Assembly: GCA_963698405.1 (NCBI GenBank)
Contig: CAVOQT010000015.1
Coordinates: 129,804-193,803, forward strand
From: SHZI01 sp963698405
GTDB taxonomy: Bacteria; Pseudomonadota; Gammaproteobacteria; Steroidobacterales; GCA-2729495
Direction: 5' to 3'
Length of the DNA stretch: 64,000 nucleotides
Part shown: piece by piece, positions 56,086 through 64,000 of the stretch
How the letters are laid out: the number at the start of each line of letters is the position of its first letter
Numbering within the stretch: the stretch's first letter is position 1
Notes under the pieces: generated by a model
Databases searched by the model: none
What the model was told of the DNA's origin: nothing
Seen by the model: only the letters and a program-made list of their open reading frames with translations
Made by a program: the position numbers and the translations under genes

Positions 56086-58170
56086 TTAGCGCTCCACGAC
56101 AGAAATCCACTCCGGCATCGAGAGCTGCGTGCGTGCTGGCAGCAGCCACCGACCCTCCTCCACCGGACCAAACCCGGCATTGGCAAACAAGCTCGCCGAG
56201 GGCTCATTGCGTCCACTGGGAACAAAGCGACCTATGAGCGGCCGTCCGGCACACAGCCGGACGATATAGGCCAGCATCACCTGCTCCATTCCAAAGCCCA
56301 TCGCCCGACAGCTCATGACAAAGCTCTCGATCAATACCTCCGCTTCCGTCAGGCGCAAGATAGCCACACACACCAGTCCCAGTGCGCCGAACTTGTCGGA
56401 CAGCTCACCGACGACAAGCCGCGCGTCATCACTCCGAAGCAAGCCGTCGAGCTCGTGCTTCCCATACCTGATGGTCGTCGTATTGAACTGGTTGGTTCTC
56501 TGTACCAGCTCTGCAACCCGGTCGAGATCCGTTTTGTTTGCCGGACCGACCATCGCCTTCAGTTCGAGAGTGCGCATCAGCGCCGGGTAGTCGGCACCTG
56601 AGCGAACCGTCTGCTGCCGGCTGGCCTGTTGCCGATAGAGCTGTTTGCGCTGGCGCGCCTCCTCTGTGTCCCTGGTATTCGGCATAAATAACAGCCGTCC
56701 CAGAGCCACCCAGGCAGACGGTGATGTCGCATCAAGCACCGGAATCTGGGGCAACTGCTGCCTGAGCAGCTCACGTTCAGCCGGATTGTCATCCAGCAAC
56801 AGGAACGAATCGATGCCCAGGTTAAGGTCCGCAGCAATCTCCCGGGCTGACTGCGCCTTCAGGTTCCAGTTGATCTTCCGGGCAACGAAATCATCTACGG
56901 CCAGCAACATCTCCTCCCAGCGGATATTCTTCTCGTCATTCTTGCTGACTGCGGCGAGGAGAATGCCCTGTTCTGACAGCTTCTTCAGCAGCAACTGACG
57001 ATCGCGATGATGCTCCACCGGACCATCAGCCATAACGCCACTCCACAGGGTGTTATCAAAGTCGACCAGGATCAGCTTGGTTTTCCAGAGCCGCGCTATA
57101 TCGCTAACGATTGCGGAATACTCAATGGATGCCAGCCGCTCAAAGTCAATCAGATGAAACTGGGCGTGGCGAAACATGCGCTGCGGAAACAGCACCCTGG
57201 ACGCACTGCGCAATCCTCTCGGTTCAGTCAGGACATTTTCGTCAATCAGGAAGCAGTTGTCGGTTGCAGCAGCGATACGGCCGATCCCGGTATTGACAAA
57301 ATGCAGGGCATCCTGCTGCGCCCGTGTCAATGGTGACAGACCAGGCAGGCGCGAACGCCATCGACTCAAGGGCAAGCCAGATGCGTTATGCAGCAACAGC
57401 GGAACATCGGTGAGTTCACGGATCTGGCTGACATGACTGGCAACATACTGCGTAATCGCCCCGACCAGCGCGCGCTTCTCCTCCGCTGAGTGCTTGCCAG
57501 CATCCTCCATCAGCGAGCGATAGAGCGGGATACCCTTGTAGGTCAGATAACTCGTGGCAATGATATCAACCTTGCTGGTTCTGATCGCAGCCGATATACC
57601 ATCCTGGTCGATGTCGGCGCCCATCAGTGCAGACAGGTAGTAGTAACGCACATCCAGCTCAATTCCCTGTCTGGCCATCTGACCGATCAGGAACACCTGG
57701 ATACCCGCCATCACACAATCGCCAACCATCAGCATCCGGAGGGTATTTCGATCGCCTGCGGGTGGCGCGCATAAAGGCTGGTGCAATTCAGTCAGCCAGT
57801 CTGCAAATGGCTGGCGAGTATCGCCGGACACCTGGCTGAGCAGCACCCGCTCATGTACCGGCACCAGCGTCTCAAAGTAGGCCTGCAGCGCTTCCTGGCC
57901 CTCACGGTGAGGGGCATGGCGCCGCCACTCGAACAGGTACTGCTCGCGGAACAGTTGCTCACCGGTTCGTGCGTACTGGACCAGCAGGCCCAGCAATGGG
58001 AGGAGAAATTCCCGGGTTACTGCCGCCTGTTGCGGACTGGCTGAAAACTCACCGGGAAACGCAGCAAGGATGGCCGGCGAGAACCAGTCGGCATACCAGT
58101 CCGAAACGATCTGCTGACGGTTTCGCCAAAGTTCGCCGGCAAGCCTGTGAAAGTTGATCGACGCACTCAT
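56086..58170 (-). CDS. FkbH-like HAD-IIIC protein
   Basis: The 694-residue protein has an N-terminal region of unknown fold, an SGNH-like segment beginning LMVGDCVMAGIQVF (about 147), the HAD motif LILVDFDNTLWSG (about 370) with NPAERELLRQ after it, and a C-terminal GNAT-like acyltransferase part (GLVCVAILRL, CRAMGFGMEQVML). FkbH proteins load glyceryl-type units onto carrier proteins, so the ACP at 44808 is a possible partner. It is transcribed toward the operon. Confidence 0.85.
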   Translation of the reverse strand: MSASINFHRLAGELWRNRQQIVSDWYADWFSPAILAAFPGEFSASPQQAAVTREFLLPLLGLLVQYARTGEQLFREQYLFEWRRHAPHREGQEALQAYFETLVPVHERVLLSQVSGDTRQPFADWLTELHQPLCAPPAGDRNTLRMLMVGDCVMAGIQVFLIGQMARQGIELDVRYYYLSALMGADIDQDGISAAIRTSKVDIIATSYLTYKGIPLYRSLMEDAGKHSAEEKRALVGAITQYVASHVSQIRELTDVPLLLHNASGLPLSRWRSRLPGLSPLTRAQQDALHFVNTGIGRIAAATDNCFLIDENVLTEPRGLRSASRVLFPQRMFRHAQFHLIDFERLASIEYSAIVSDIARLWKTKLILVDFDNTLWSGVMADGPVEHHRDRQLLLKKLSEQGILLAAVSKNDEKNIRWEEMLLAVDDFVARKINWNLKAQSAREIAADLNLGIDSFLLLDDNPAERELLRQQLPQIPVLDATSPSAWVALGRLLFMPNTRDTEEARQRKQLYRQQASRQQTVRSGADYPALMRTLELKAMVGPANKTDLDRVAELVQRTNQFNTTTIRYGKHELDGLLRSDDARLVVGELSDKFGALGLVCVAILRLTEAEVLIESFVMSCRAMGFGMEQVMLAYIVRLCAGRPLIGRFVPSGRNEPSASLFANAGFGPVEEGRWLLPARTQLSMPEWISVVER

Positions 58171-58191
58171 AAACCACTGCGAGGGTACCGC

Positions 58192-58220
58192 GAAATACGA
58201 TATTTCTTTGCGTTGGGCAA
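58192..58220 (-). promoter_or_regulatory. Candidate promoter of the FkbH-like gene
   Basis: On the minus strand TTGCCC (58220-58215) and TATTTC (58197-58192) are 17 bp apart and lie 21 bp before the start codon. Weak match to the -10 consensus. Confidence 0.3.
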
Positions 58221-58308
58221 TATATCACGCGGCCAGATGCGACAAGTGTGACCGCGTCGAAGCGCAAGGCATCAGCCTTGCGTGCCACTCTCCGTTACAA
58301 TCCCGCCG

Positions 58309-59754
58309 GTGAGCGACGACGTATACCGATCATTACGCTGGATGACTGCCGCCCGGGCTTTTGCGCAGATCGTCTCCTGGGTATCCACCATCGTCGTGAT
58401 GCGGCTACTCACTCCCACAGACTATGGTCTGGTGGCGATGGCCACGCTCTTCACCGGGTATCTGCTGTTCCTTGGTGACATGGGGCTGGGCACAGCGCTG
58501 ATCAGCCGCCGCGAAGCCGACCCGCTGGTGCTTCGCGCGGCCTATGGTGCGTCGATGTTGGCGGGCATCGCCCTCTGCGGGTTGATGGCGGGCATGGCGC
58601 CACTGGTTGCAAGCTACTTCCGCAATGATGCGCTCATCCCTCTGGTGCAGGCCAGTGCCCTGCTCTTCCTGGCGATTGGCATCTCTACCGTCCCGCGCGC
58701 CCTGCTCGCCATCGACATGCGGTTCCGGGAGATCTCCCTCGCGGGCATGACCTCCTCGCTGATCTCCACGATCACGACGCTGTATCTGGCCTGGACCGGT
58801 TACGGCGCCTGGGCACTGATTCTCGGCACTCTGGCCGGCAGCTTTGCACGGGCGCTGCAGATGCAGCTTTACGTGGGTGGGATACCACGGCCACTGTTCG
58901 CACTTGAACCGCTGCGCGGCTTGTTTCGACTATCTGGCTTTCTGCTCGCCAACATGACCGTCTGGTACTGGTACACGCAGATTGATGCCCTAATCGTCGG
59001 ACGAAAACTCGGTGATGCCAGCCTGGGCCTGCTAACCGTCGGCAAGGAACTGGCCTTCATGCCGGTCTCGAAAGTTGCAGAGATCACCAACCAGATCGCG
59101 CTTCCCGCCTTCGCTCGCCTCCAGGATTCGCCTGCACAGGTGGCTGACGGCTATGGCAAATCCCTGCGTCTGTCCTCCATCGTGAGCTTCCCGGTGCTCT
59201 GGGGTCTTGCGCTCACTGCGCAAGACCTGGTGACCGTCGTACTGGGCGGCAAATGGCAAGCTGCCGTGCTGGTGATACAGATACTGGCCGTCGTCATGCC
59301 CCTGCGACTGTCCGGCACCTTTGCAGGCGCCGTACTGCAGGGTATCGGTCGCCCCGAACAGACCTTTTATTACAATCTGAAGACTCTGGTTGTGTCCGGA
59401 ATCATATTACTGGTGAGTACGCACTGGGGGCTGCCGGGGGTTGCCGTCGCATGGGCCATCTCGATTCCACTCGGTTTTCTGCTCGGCCTGAATGCGGTCG
59501 CCAGCTGCTTACCGGTCAATCGGTCACACATCCTGCGGGAACTGCTCCTTGCAGCGCTGCCCGCTTTCGTCATGGCACTTGCAGTACTTGGCAGCCAGGC
59601 GCTTCTGCCTGACGCGTCTGCCACCTTGCGTCTGGCGATCAGTATCAGCAGTGGTGTGCTGGTCTGGCTGATCGCCGCACGCCTGTTAACACCGGCGCTG
59701 TGGCGGGAACTGATACAGGTTGGCGGCAAACTGCTGGGGCTGCGAAAGTCCTGA
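58309..59754 (+). CDS. Wzx-type polysaccharide flippase
   Basis: The 481-residue protein has about 12-14 membrane helices and the opening RSLRWMTAARAFAQIVSWVSTIVVMRLLTPTDYGLVAMA, typical of the MATE-like oligosaccharide flippase family. It would move the undecaprenyl-linked repeat unit across the inner membrane. I chose GTG 58309 (MSDDVYRSL) over GTG 58282, which adds nine atypical residues. It is divergent from the FkbH-like gene. Confidence 0.92.
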   Translation: MSDDVYRSLRWMTAARAFAQIVSWVSTIVVMRLLTPTDYGLVAMATLFTGYLLFLGDMGLGTALISRREADPLVLRAAYGASMLAGIALCGLMAGMAPLVASYFRNDALIPLVQASALLFLAIGISTVPRALLAIDMRFREISLAGMTSSLISTITTLYLAWTGYGAWALILGTLAGSFARALQMQLYVGGIPRPLFALEPLRGLFRLSGFLLANMTVWYWYTQIDALIVGRKLGDASLGLLTVGKELAFMPVSKVAEITNQIALPAFARLQDSPAQVADGYGKSLRLSSIVSFPVLWGLALTAQDLVTVVLGGKWQAAVLVIQILAVVMPLRLSGTFAGAVLQGIGRPEQTFYYNLKTLVVSGIILLVSTHWGLPGVAVAWAISIPLGFLLGLNAVASCLPVNRSHILRELLLAALPAFVMALAVLGSQALLPDASATLRLAISISSGVLVWLIAARLLTPALWRELIQVGGKLLGLRKS

Positions 59755-59787
59755 TCAATCGTCAGCAATGCAGGGAATAGCGAGTTC

Positions 59788-60930
59788 TCACCCGGCTGTC
59801 TGTATGAGTTGATTGATTAGACGCTGATACTCGTCGAGCGTTGCGCCCAGCGAGTAACGCTGCCGTACGGCCTGCAGGCCACGCTCACCCAGCTCACTGG
59901 CCAACCCGGCATTGCCGAGTACAGACATTATCGCACCGGCAAGCGCAGCCGGGTCACCACAGGGCACGCAAAGACCACACCGGGCGTCATCGAGCAGACG
60001 TGTTGAGCCCTCGTTGGCAGTAGCAACAATCGGCACACCACAGGCCATTGCCTCAAGAAACGACAGGGGCAGACCTTCAGATGACGCCGCTGACACCAGC
60101 AGGTCCAGGCTGCTGTAGTGCGCGCCATCGGCAGTATGAAAGCCCAGAAAGTGACAGTGATGCTGCAGCCCCAACTGATCGCGCAACTGCTCCAGTTCAC
60201 GCTGATAAGTTGGATCACCCTCACCGGCGATTACAAAGTGAACATTGCCCTTGCCTTGCACCACCAACGCCGCGGCCTGCAGCATCAGCTCATAGCCTTT
60301 TACCGGATGCAGGTTGCCTACCGCGCCAACGATAACGGCCTCTGCAGGCAGTCCTAGCATATTGTGCAGCGCCAAGCGTGCCATCGGCTGAAATGCAGCA
60401 GTATCCACGCCATTTGCGATGACCCGTACCCGGTGGGCCTGCAGACCCCAGGCGACCAGCGCCTCCTTGACACCCGCCGATACCGCCACGACATGTACGT
60501 GCCCGAGACCCAGTAACCAGCGCTTGAGGGCGCTCATCCGACCGGGCGCCTCGAAGTCCAGCGCGCCATGAAAGATAGCAATCACCGGACAGCGCAACAA
60601 CAGACCGGTCAATGCCGCATAAGCAGCTGAACCGAGCAGGTGGACTACCATGATATTCGCGCGCGATTGCCGCATCAGGTCCATGAGGGTAGTCAGCAAC
60701 CGACGACTGAAAGAACCACGCGAAGCAACAAAGCGCACTTCAGAGCGGAGCCCGGTGAGCTGTTCCGCGATCCAGCCCGGACCCGGTAATACGGTCAGCG
60801 CGTTCTCGTCACGCTGATCAAAGAAACGCACCATCTGGCAAAACACGGTCTCGGCGCCGCCCGTTCCTGCGACATCGATCAGATGGAAGATCCGGGGCGG
60901 CCCGGCCACGCTGCGCGTCACAGTTGGCAA
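59788..60930 (-). CDS. Glycosyltransferase family 4 (GT-B)
   Basis: The 380-residue GT-B enzyme has FHLIDVAGTGGAETVFCQMV at the N-terminus, VIANGVDTAAFQP, VGAVGNLHPVKGYELM, and SAASSEGLPLSFLEAMACGVPIVA (E-x7-E). Start is a TTG at 60930; a GTG at 60921 is equally possible. It converges on the flippase gene and lies 82 bp downstream of the beta-helix gene in the same direction. Confidence 0.9.
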   Translation of the reverse strand: MPTVTRSVAGPPRIFHLIDVAGTGGAETVFCQMVRFFDQRDENALTVLPGPGWIAEQLTGLRSEVRFVASRGSFSRRLLTTLMDLMRQSRANIMVVHLLGSAAYAALTGLLLRCPVIAIFHGALDFEAPGRMSALKRWLLGLGHVHVVAVSAGVKEALVAWGLQAHRVRVIANGVDTAAFQPMARLALHNMLGLPAEAVIVGAVGNLHPVKGYELMLQAAALVVQGKGNVHFVIAGEGDPTYQRELEQLRDQLGLQHHCHFLGFHTADGAHYSSLDLLVSAASSEGLPLSFLEAMACGVPIVATANEGSTRLLDDARCGLCVPCGDPAALAGAIMSVLGNAGLASELGERGLQAVRQRYSLGATLDEYQRLINQLIQTAG

Positions 60931-61012
60931 CCGCAGAAAGGCCTGCCGCCAACAGCAACGCCCGACGCACGTTCATGCCAGATGGCGCGCCGCAATATGA
61001 GCACTCTGCAGA

Positions 61013-62539
61013 CTACGAAACACCTTGCAACATCGGCGGATTTGGCCTGACAACCGAGCCGTCAGAATCACTGCCGATCTGCACGACACCGGTAGTCCAG
61101 CAACCTTGATCAACCGCCGATCCGGACGCAACGCCGCCGATGCGGCCGGCGCCGATACACGGTGATCCAGCCTGCAGCTTGTAGTCGGCTGGCGTATTGG
61201 CTCCACGCGACACAAACCGCGGGTCAACTGCAGCGCTGTGCGCCTCGGCACCCCCGGCGGCAGCCATCGCAGTACGCCAGGTTGCAAGACTCGTGTACAT
61301 GTTCGACGCCCAGTTCCGCAACTGGCCACCGTAGCAGTTGTAATCCAGCACACCAAACTGTGCCGGATTGTTATTCCGGTCAGTGACACCGATACCCAGA
61401 TAGCTGGTACTTCCATTCGTATCGACATAGACGATGTTGTTGTACAGGCGCACCAGTCCATTGCTTGCTGATCGCAGATAGAACCCACCCGCACTATCCA
61501 GCGAACGATTTAGATACGCCGTATTGTTGTAGATATGCAGGTTGTGCGTCGTAGCCTGATCAACTTCAGCATCGTAGTACTCTGACACGTTGTAGAAGAA
61601 ATTGTTGTGCACATACGTCGAAAGCCCGGCTGTGTTGGCATTGCCGCCGAGCCGGCGCGTAGCCGATGCCAGATTGTAAAAATGACAGTAGCGAACGGTC
61701 GTTCCACCCGCATACGACTTGGCAAATACACCCTCGCTGGTGTTGTATATGGTGCAGTGCTCGACCAGCAGACCATGCGTACGGTAGATCTTGATACCGC
61801 TCGCATTGTAGCCCGCGTACGGTACGTAGGTATCCGTTCCCTGTGCATTGTAGATATCGTGGATTTCGCAATTCCGGACGACAATGCCACTCATGGATGG
61901 TGAGCTACCACCACTATAGTCTTCGATGCGTATACCTTCAGTATTGTCAACAACACCGTAGTTTGGCTCACGCCGCTGATCAATGTCGTATATCTCGCAG
62001 TCTTCAACCACGACATTGCTGTTGCCAATCATGATGCCCTTGTGCACCAGTCGGTTGACCGTCAGACCACGTATGGTGACGTACTGATTAATCGTGCCGA
62101 TGGGTGCTCGAGAATAGGTAGTGTAACCACTGCCATTCCAGGCAGTAATGATCGCTGCACGCGGTACCACAGACTCAACGACGGTATGAGCAGCAGAACT
62201 GCCACCGACAATATTGACCACCGGACGGAGATAGTCGCCTTCGTCGGCACCGGACGGGGCAACATAGATTCCGGGCAACAAGCCAATCCGCTTGCCAGCA
62301 ATCGTCGAACCTTTTGATTGCAGCGCAGTCAGCTCCCATGGACTGCCTTCGGTACCAGCATTGCTGTTCGAACCGTTCGGGGAAATATAGTAATCAAACC
62401 CTGCCTGCTGGGCGAAAACGCCAGTCGGGCGGGCAAGCAGCGCGGCGAAAGGGATGGCGATGCCGGCCTTGACGACACTGCGCCGGGAAACGCCGGAAAA
62501 CGCGGCACCCGGCATCGAGAAACGATTTCTCTTGCTCAA
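61013..62539 (-). CDS. Tat-exported right-handed beta-helix protein
   Basis: The 508-residue protein has a twin-arginine signal (SRRSVVKAG, cleavage near GVFAQQ). A right-handed parallel beta-helix body follows with repeated short rungs rich in Asn, Val and Ile (VVVEDCEIYDI, IVVRNCEIHDI, LLVEHCTIYNT, TVRYCHFYNL, TYVHNNFFYNV, LHIYNNTAYLN). Such folds include polysaccharide lyases and C5-epimerases. Start is TTG at 62539 with GGAG seven bases upstream. Its place in the locus suggests trimming or modifying the exported glycan, but no specific catalytic motif can be assigned. Confidence 0.82.
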   Translation of the reverse strand: MSKRNRFSMPGAAFSGVSRRSVVKAGIAIPFAALLARPTGVFAQQAGFDYYISPNGSNSNAGTEGSPWELTALQSKGSTIAGKRIGLLPGIYVAPSGADEGDYLRPVVNIVGGSSAAHTVVESVVPRAAIITAWNGSGYTTYSRAPIGTINQYVTIRGLTVNRLVHKGIMIGNSNVVVEDCEIYDIDQRREPNYGVVDNTEGIRIEDYSGGSSPSMSGIVVRNCEIHDIYNAQGTDTYVPYAGYNASGIKIYRTHGLLVEHCTIYNTSEGVFAKSYAGGTTVRYCHFYNLASATRRLGGNANTAGLSTYVHNNFFYNVSEYYDAEVDQATTHNLHIYNNTAYLNRSLDSAGGFYLRSASNGLVRLYNNIVYVDTNGSTSYLGIGVTDRNNNPAQFGVLDYNCYGGQLRNWASNMYTSLATWRTAMAAAGGAEAHSAAVDPRFVSRGANTPADYKLQAGSPCIGAGRIGGVASGSAVDQGCWTTGVVQIGSDSDGSVVRPNPPMLQGVS

Positions 62540-62681
62540 GAGGGAACTCCTTTTGCTGATCAGCCGAACCCAGCCGCTTAAACAGCGCACCCAGCGGCCT
62601 GTGTCGCGGTGCGGGCAGTATCCCCCGCCCCCGGGATCCAATGATGTGAACTATCGCACACTTCACAACTAACAGATCGTT

Positions 62682-63881
62682 ATGGAGCATCGTCTGACTG
62701 TGACCAAGACGGTTCCAGAGTCTATTATGCGCCCGGTGACGGTATTTTCTCGCCAAACCCCGGCTGGGGAAAGGGTGCTTCTCCGGCAGTTGCTGGTAAC
62801 TACTCGCGCCGATGAGTTGACCACTCCCATGCTTCAGGGCTGGAGCGCATTCGGCTCGGGAACCATGGCGCTTGCTGCAGCGCTTTCTTTTGCAGCCAAC
62901 CAACATCAACCGGGCAGGTCAGTGATCCTGCCGGCCTACTCCTGTCCGGATATCGTTGCAGCGGCACTATCCGTCGGCCTGGAACCTGTATTTGCAGATC
63001 TCACGACCGATCAGACCGGAATGAATCTCACTGCACTCCGTAGCCAGCTGAATGCCGAATCCTCCATCGCCGTACTCGTGGACCTCTTCGGCACGCGACA
63101 TGAAATACCAGCGCACGGGGAAACAGCAGCAACATCGCGGATCACTCTGATTCACGACCGCGCGCAAAGCCTTGCCGGACCAGGACAGGAAGTGGACTCT
63201 GCCGCTGACCTGGTAGTCGTCAGTCGTGGCCGGGGAAAACCGGCAACACTGCTGGGTGGCGGTGCCACCTGGGCAAGGCAGGCCGAAGAATTCTCCGCAT
63301 TCACCACCGCGCACTTCCCAGTCAGCCACTGGAGCACAACGGGTACAGCCCTGCGGGCCGCCCTGTACAATCTCGCCACGCAACCCCTGGCTTTTGGAAC
63401 GGTGGCACAACTGCCCTTTCTGCACATCGGCGAAACAAGACTCAGAACGCTGCCTGCGATTACCCGCCTGGCCCGGCCATGGCTCGTACACGCCGCCCGA
63501 CAGCTACAGGCCCAGCACTCCGTGTGTGCTGCGCGCCGGGCACGCACCCTCGCGATGGCCGAACTGATCCCTGCCAACAAATTCCGGATCCCGTCCGATG
63601 CGCTGCAGACAGCTGCCAATGAGGGGCTGAACAGGCTGCCAGTCCTGTGTGGCGATACGGAGCAGGCCCAGTGGCTGATCAGCCGGGGCGCATCACTCGG
63701 CATCTCGCCCATGTACGGCAGAACCCTTCCCGAGTTCATGGGCATGAGCGCAACAGATGCAGCTCTGGCTTTCCCGGTTGCCTACCGCTTTTCACGGACC
63801 TTGGTGACGCTGCCAACACACGCACGCTGTGGTCCACGAACACGCCAGAGCCTTCGGGAACTGCTCCGTGACGCGCAATAG
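62682..63881 (+). CDS. DegT/DnrJ/EryC1-like PLP-fold protein
   Basis: The 399-residue protein resembles sugar aminotransferases of fold type I: FGSGTMALAAALSF (PLP phosphate region), VILPAYSCPDIVAAAL, LIHDRAQSLAG, and VVVSRGRGKPATLLGGG with a Lys in the Schiff-base position. The C-terminal half is divergent. Start is ATG 62682; ATG 62727 is an alternative and neither has a strong ribosome site. It may make an amino sugar or an amine-bearing precursor. The next gene starts inside its 3' end. Confidence 0.72.
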   Translation: MEHRLTVTKTVPESIMRPVTVFSRQTPAGERVLLRQLLVTTRADELTTPMLQGWSAFGSGTMALAAALSFAANQHQPGRSVILPAYSCPDIVAAALSVGLEPVFADLTTDQTGMNLTALRSQLNAESSIAVLVDLFGTRHEIPAHGETAATSRITLIHDRAQSLAGPGQEVDSAADLVVVSRGRGKPATLLGGGATWARQAEEFSAFTTAHFPVSHWSTTGTALRAALYNLATQPLAFGTVAQLPFLHIGETRLRTLPAITRLARPWLVHAARQLQAQHSVCAARRARTLAMAELIPANKFRIPSDALQTAANEGLNRLPVLCGDTEQAQWLISRGASLGISPMYGRTLPEFMGMSATDAALAFPVAYRFSRTLVTLPTHARCGPRTRQSLRELLRDAQ

Positions 63882-64000
63882 AACCCATGGCGACAAGCTG
63901 GCACCTGGCACCGTACCGGATGAGGCCGCGCTGAAAGGCATGTATCTGGCCGTTTTCGGCTACCTGTTCCTGACGTTCTTCCGCCTCCATGAATTTGTTC
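63868..64000 (+). CDS. Start of a membrane protein, possibly an O-antigen ligase/polymerase-type protein (partial)
   Basis: A frame opening with GTG at 63868 overlaps the previous gene by 14 bases. It reads MTRNRTHGDKLAPGTVPDEA then a hydrophobic helix (MYLAVFGYLFLTFFRL) and runs off the window. A GGGAAC lies just upstream. Position and first helix fit a polymerase/ligase of a polysaccharide locus, but only 44 codons are visible. Confidence 0.5.
   Translation, partial: MTRNRTHGDKLAPGTVPDEAALKGMYLAVFGYLFLTFFRLHEFV

Noticed and set aside
58215..58235. GG...GC spacing resembling a sigma-54 site near the FkbH-like/flippase divergent region
   Set aside because: The hexamers do not match TGGCAC/TTGC and the spacing is off.

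Overview
The window looks like chromosomal DNA of a proteobacterium, most likely a gammaproteobacterium. It has the conserved envelope/translation block (lpxD, skp, bamA, rseP, cdsA, uppS, frr, pyrH, tsf, rpsB), followed by map, glnD, dapD, dapE and dsbB, with GC-rich coding sequence. I cannot name the species from the sequence. The organism also carries a cytochrome cd1 nitrite reductase module (nirS, nirT), so it probably reduces nitrite, and an exosortase-linked exopolysaccharide locus.

Layout. Positions 62-10546 (minus strand) hold the envelope and translation operon in the usual order, except that dxr is missing between cdsA and rseP. Positions 10798-16313 (plus) carry map, glnD, dapD and dapE. 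Positions 16328-23508 carry dsbB, tsaB, pckG, a class III cyclase-FHA protein, a methyltransferase, dusA and galE. Positions 23524-27081 (minus) encode a PrsR/PrsK-type two-component pair of the kind that controls exosortase systems. tRNA-Glu and tRNA-Ala follow at 27.3-27.4 kb with a clear promoter. Positions 27698-31440 (plus) carry nirS, a NirT-like tetrahaem cytochrome, a haem-binding EB_dh-type cytochrome and a cupredoxin. gltX (31.4-32.8 kb, minus) and an Sfp/EntD-type phosphopantetheinyl transferase come next.

From about 33.6 kb to the right end the window is a polysaccharide/exosortase locus. It contains a WecA-like initiating enzyme, a Wza-like export protein, an outer-membrane barrel, an AAA+ ATPase with an FHA domain, and a polyprenyl glycosylphosphotransferase. 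A cyclic di-GMP-I riboswitch at 40411-40507 precedes an Ig/FN3 lipoprotein. A second barrel protein and an exosortase E-type protein fused to a CPBP protease follow. Next is a tightly packed 11-kb run (44808-56070): ACP, AMP-dependent ligase, NAD synthase-like amidase, asparagine synthase-like amidotransferase, PaaK-like ligase, CapA-like phosphoesterase, two glycosyltransferases, an SGNH-like lipoprotein and two hexapeptide acyltransferases. The right end has an FkbH-like protein, a Wzx flippase, a glycosyltransferase, a Tat-exported beta-helix protein, a DegT/DnrJ-like protein and the start of a membrane protein.

These genes form a coherent picture: initiation, assembly, acyl/amide decoration, flipping, export and surface protein sorting of an extracellular polysaccharide. 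Control appears to come from c-di-GMP and PrsK/PrsR. Between about 27.9 and 41.6 kb almost every gene carries single-base indels, mostly apparent insertions and several at homopolymers. This suggests local sequence error rather than gene decay, and the disrupted genes are annotated with that caveat.
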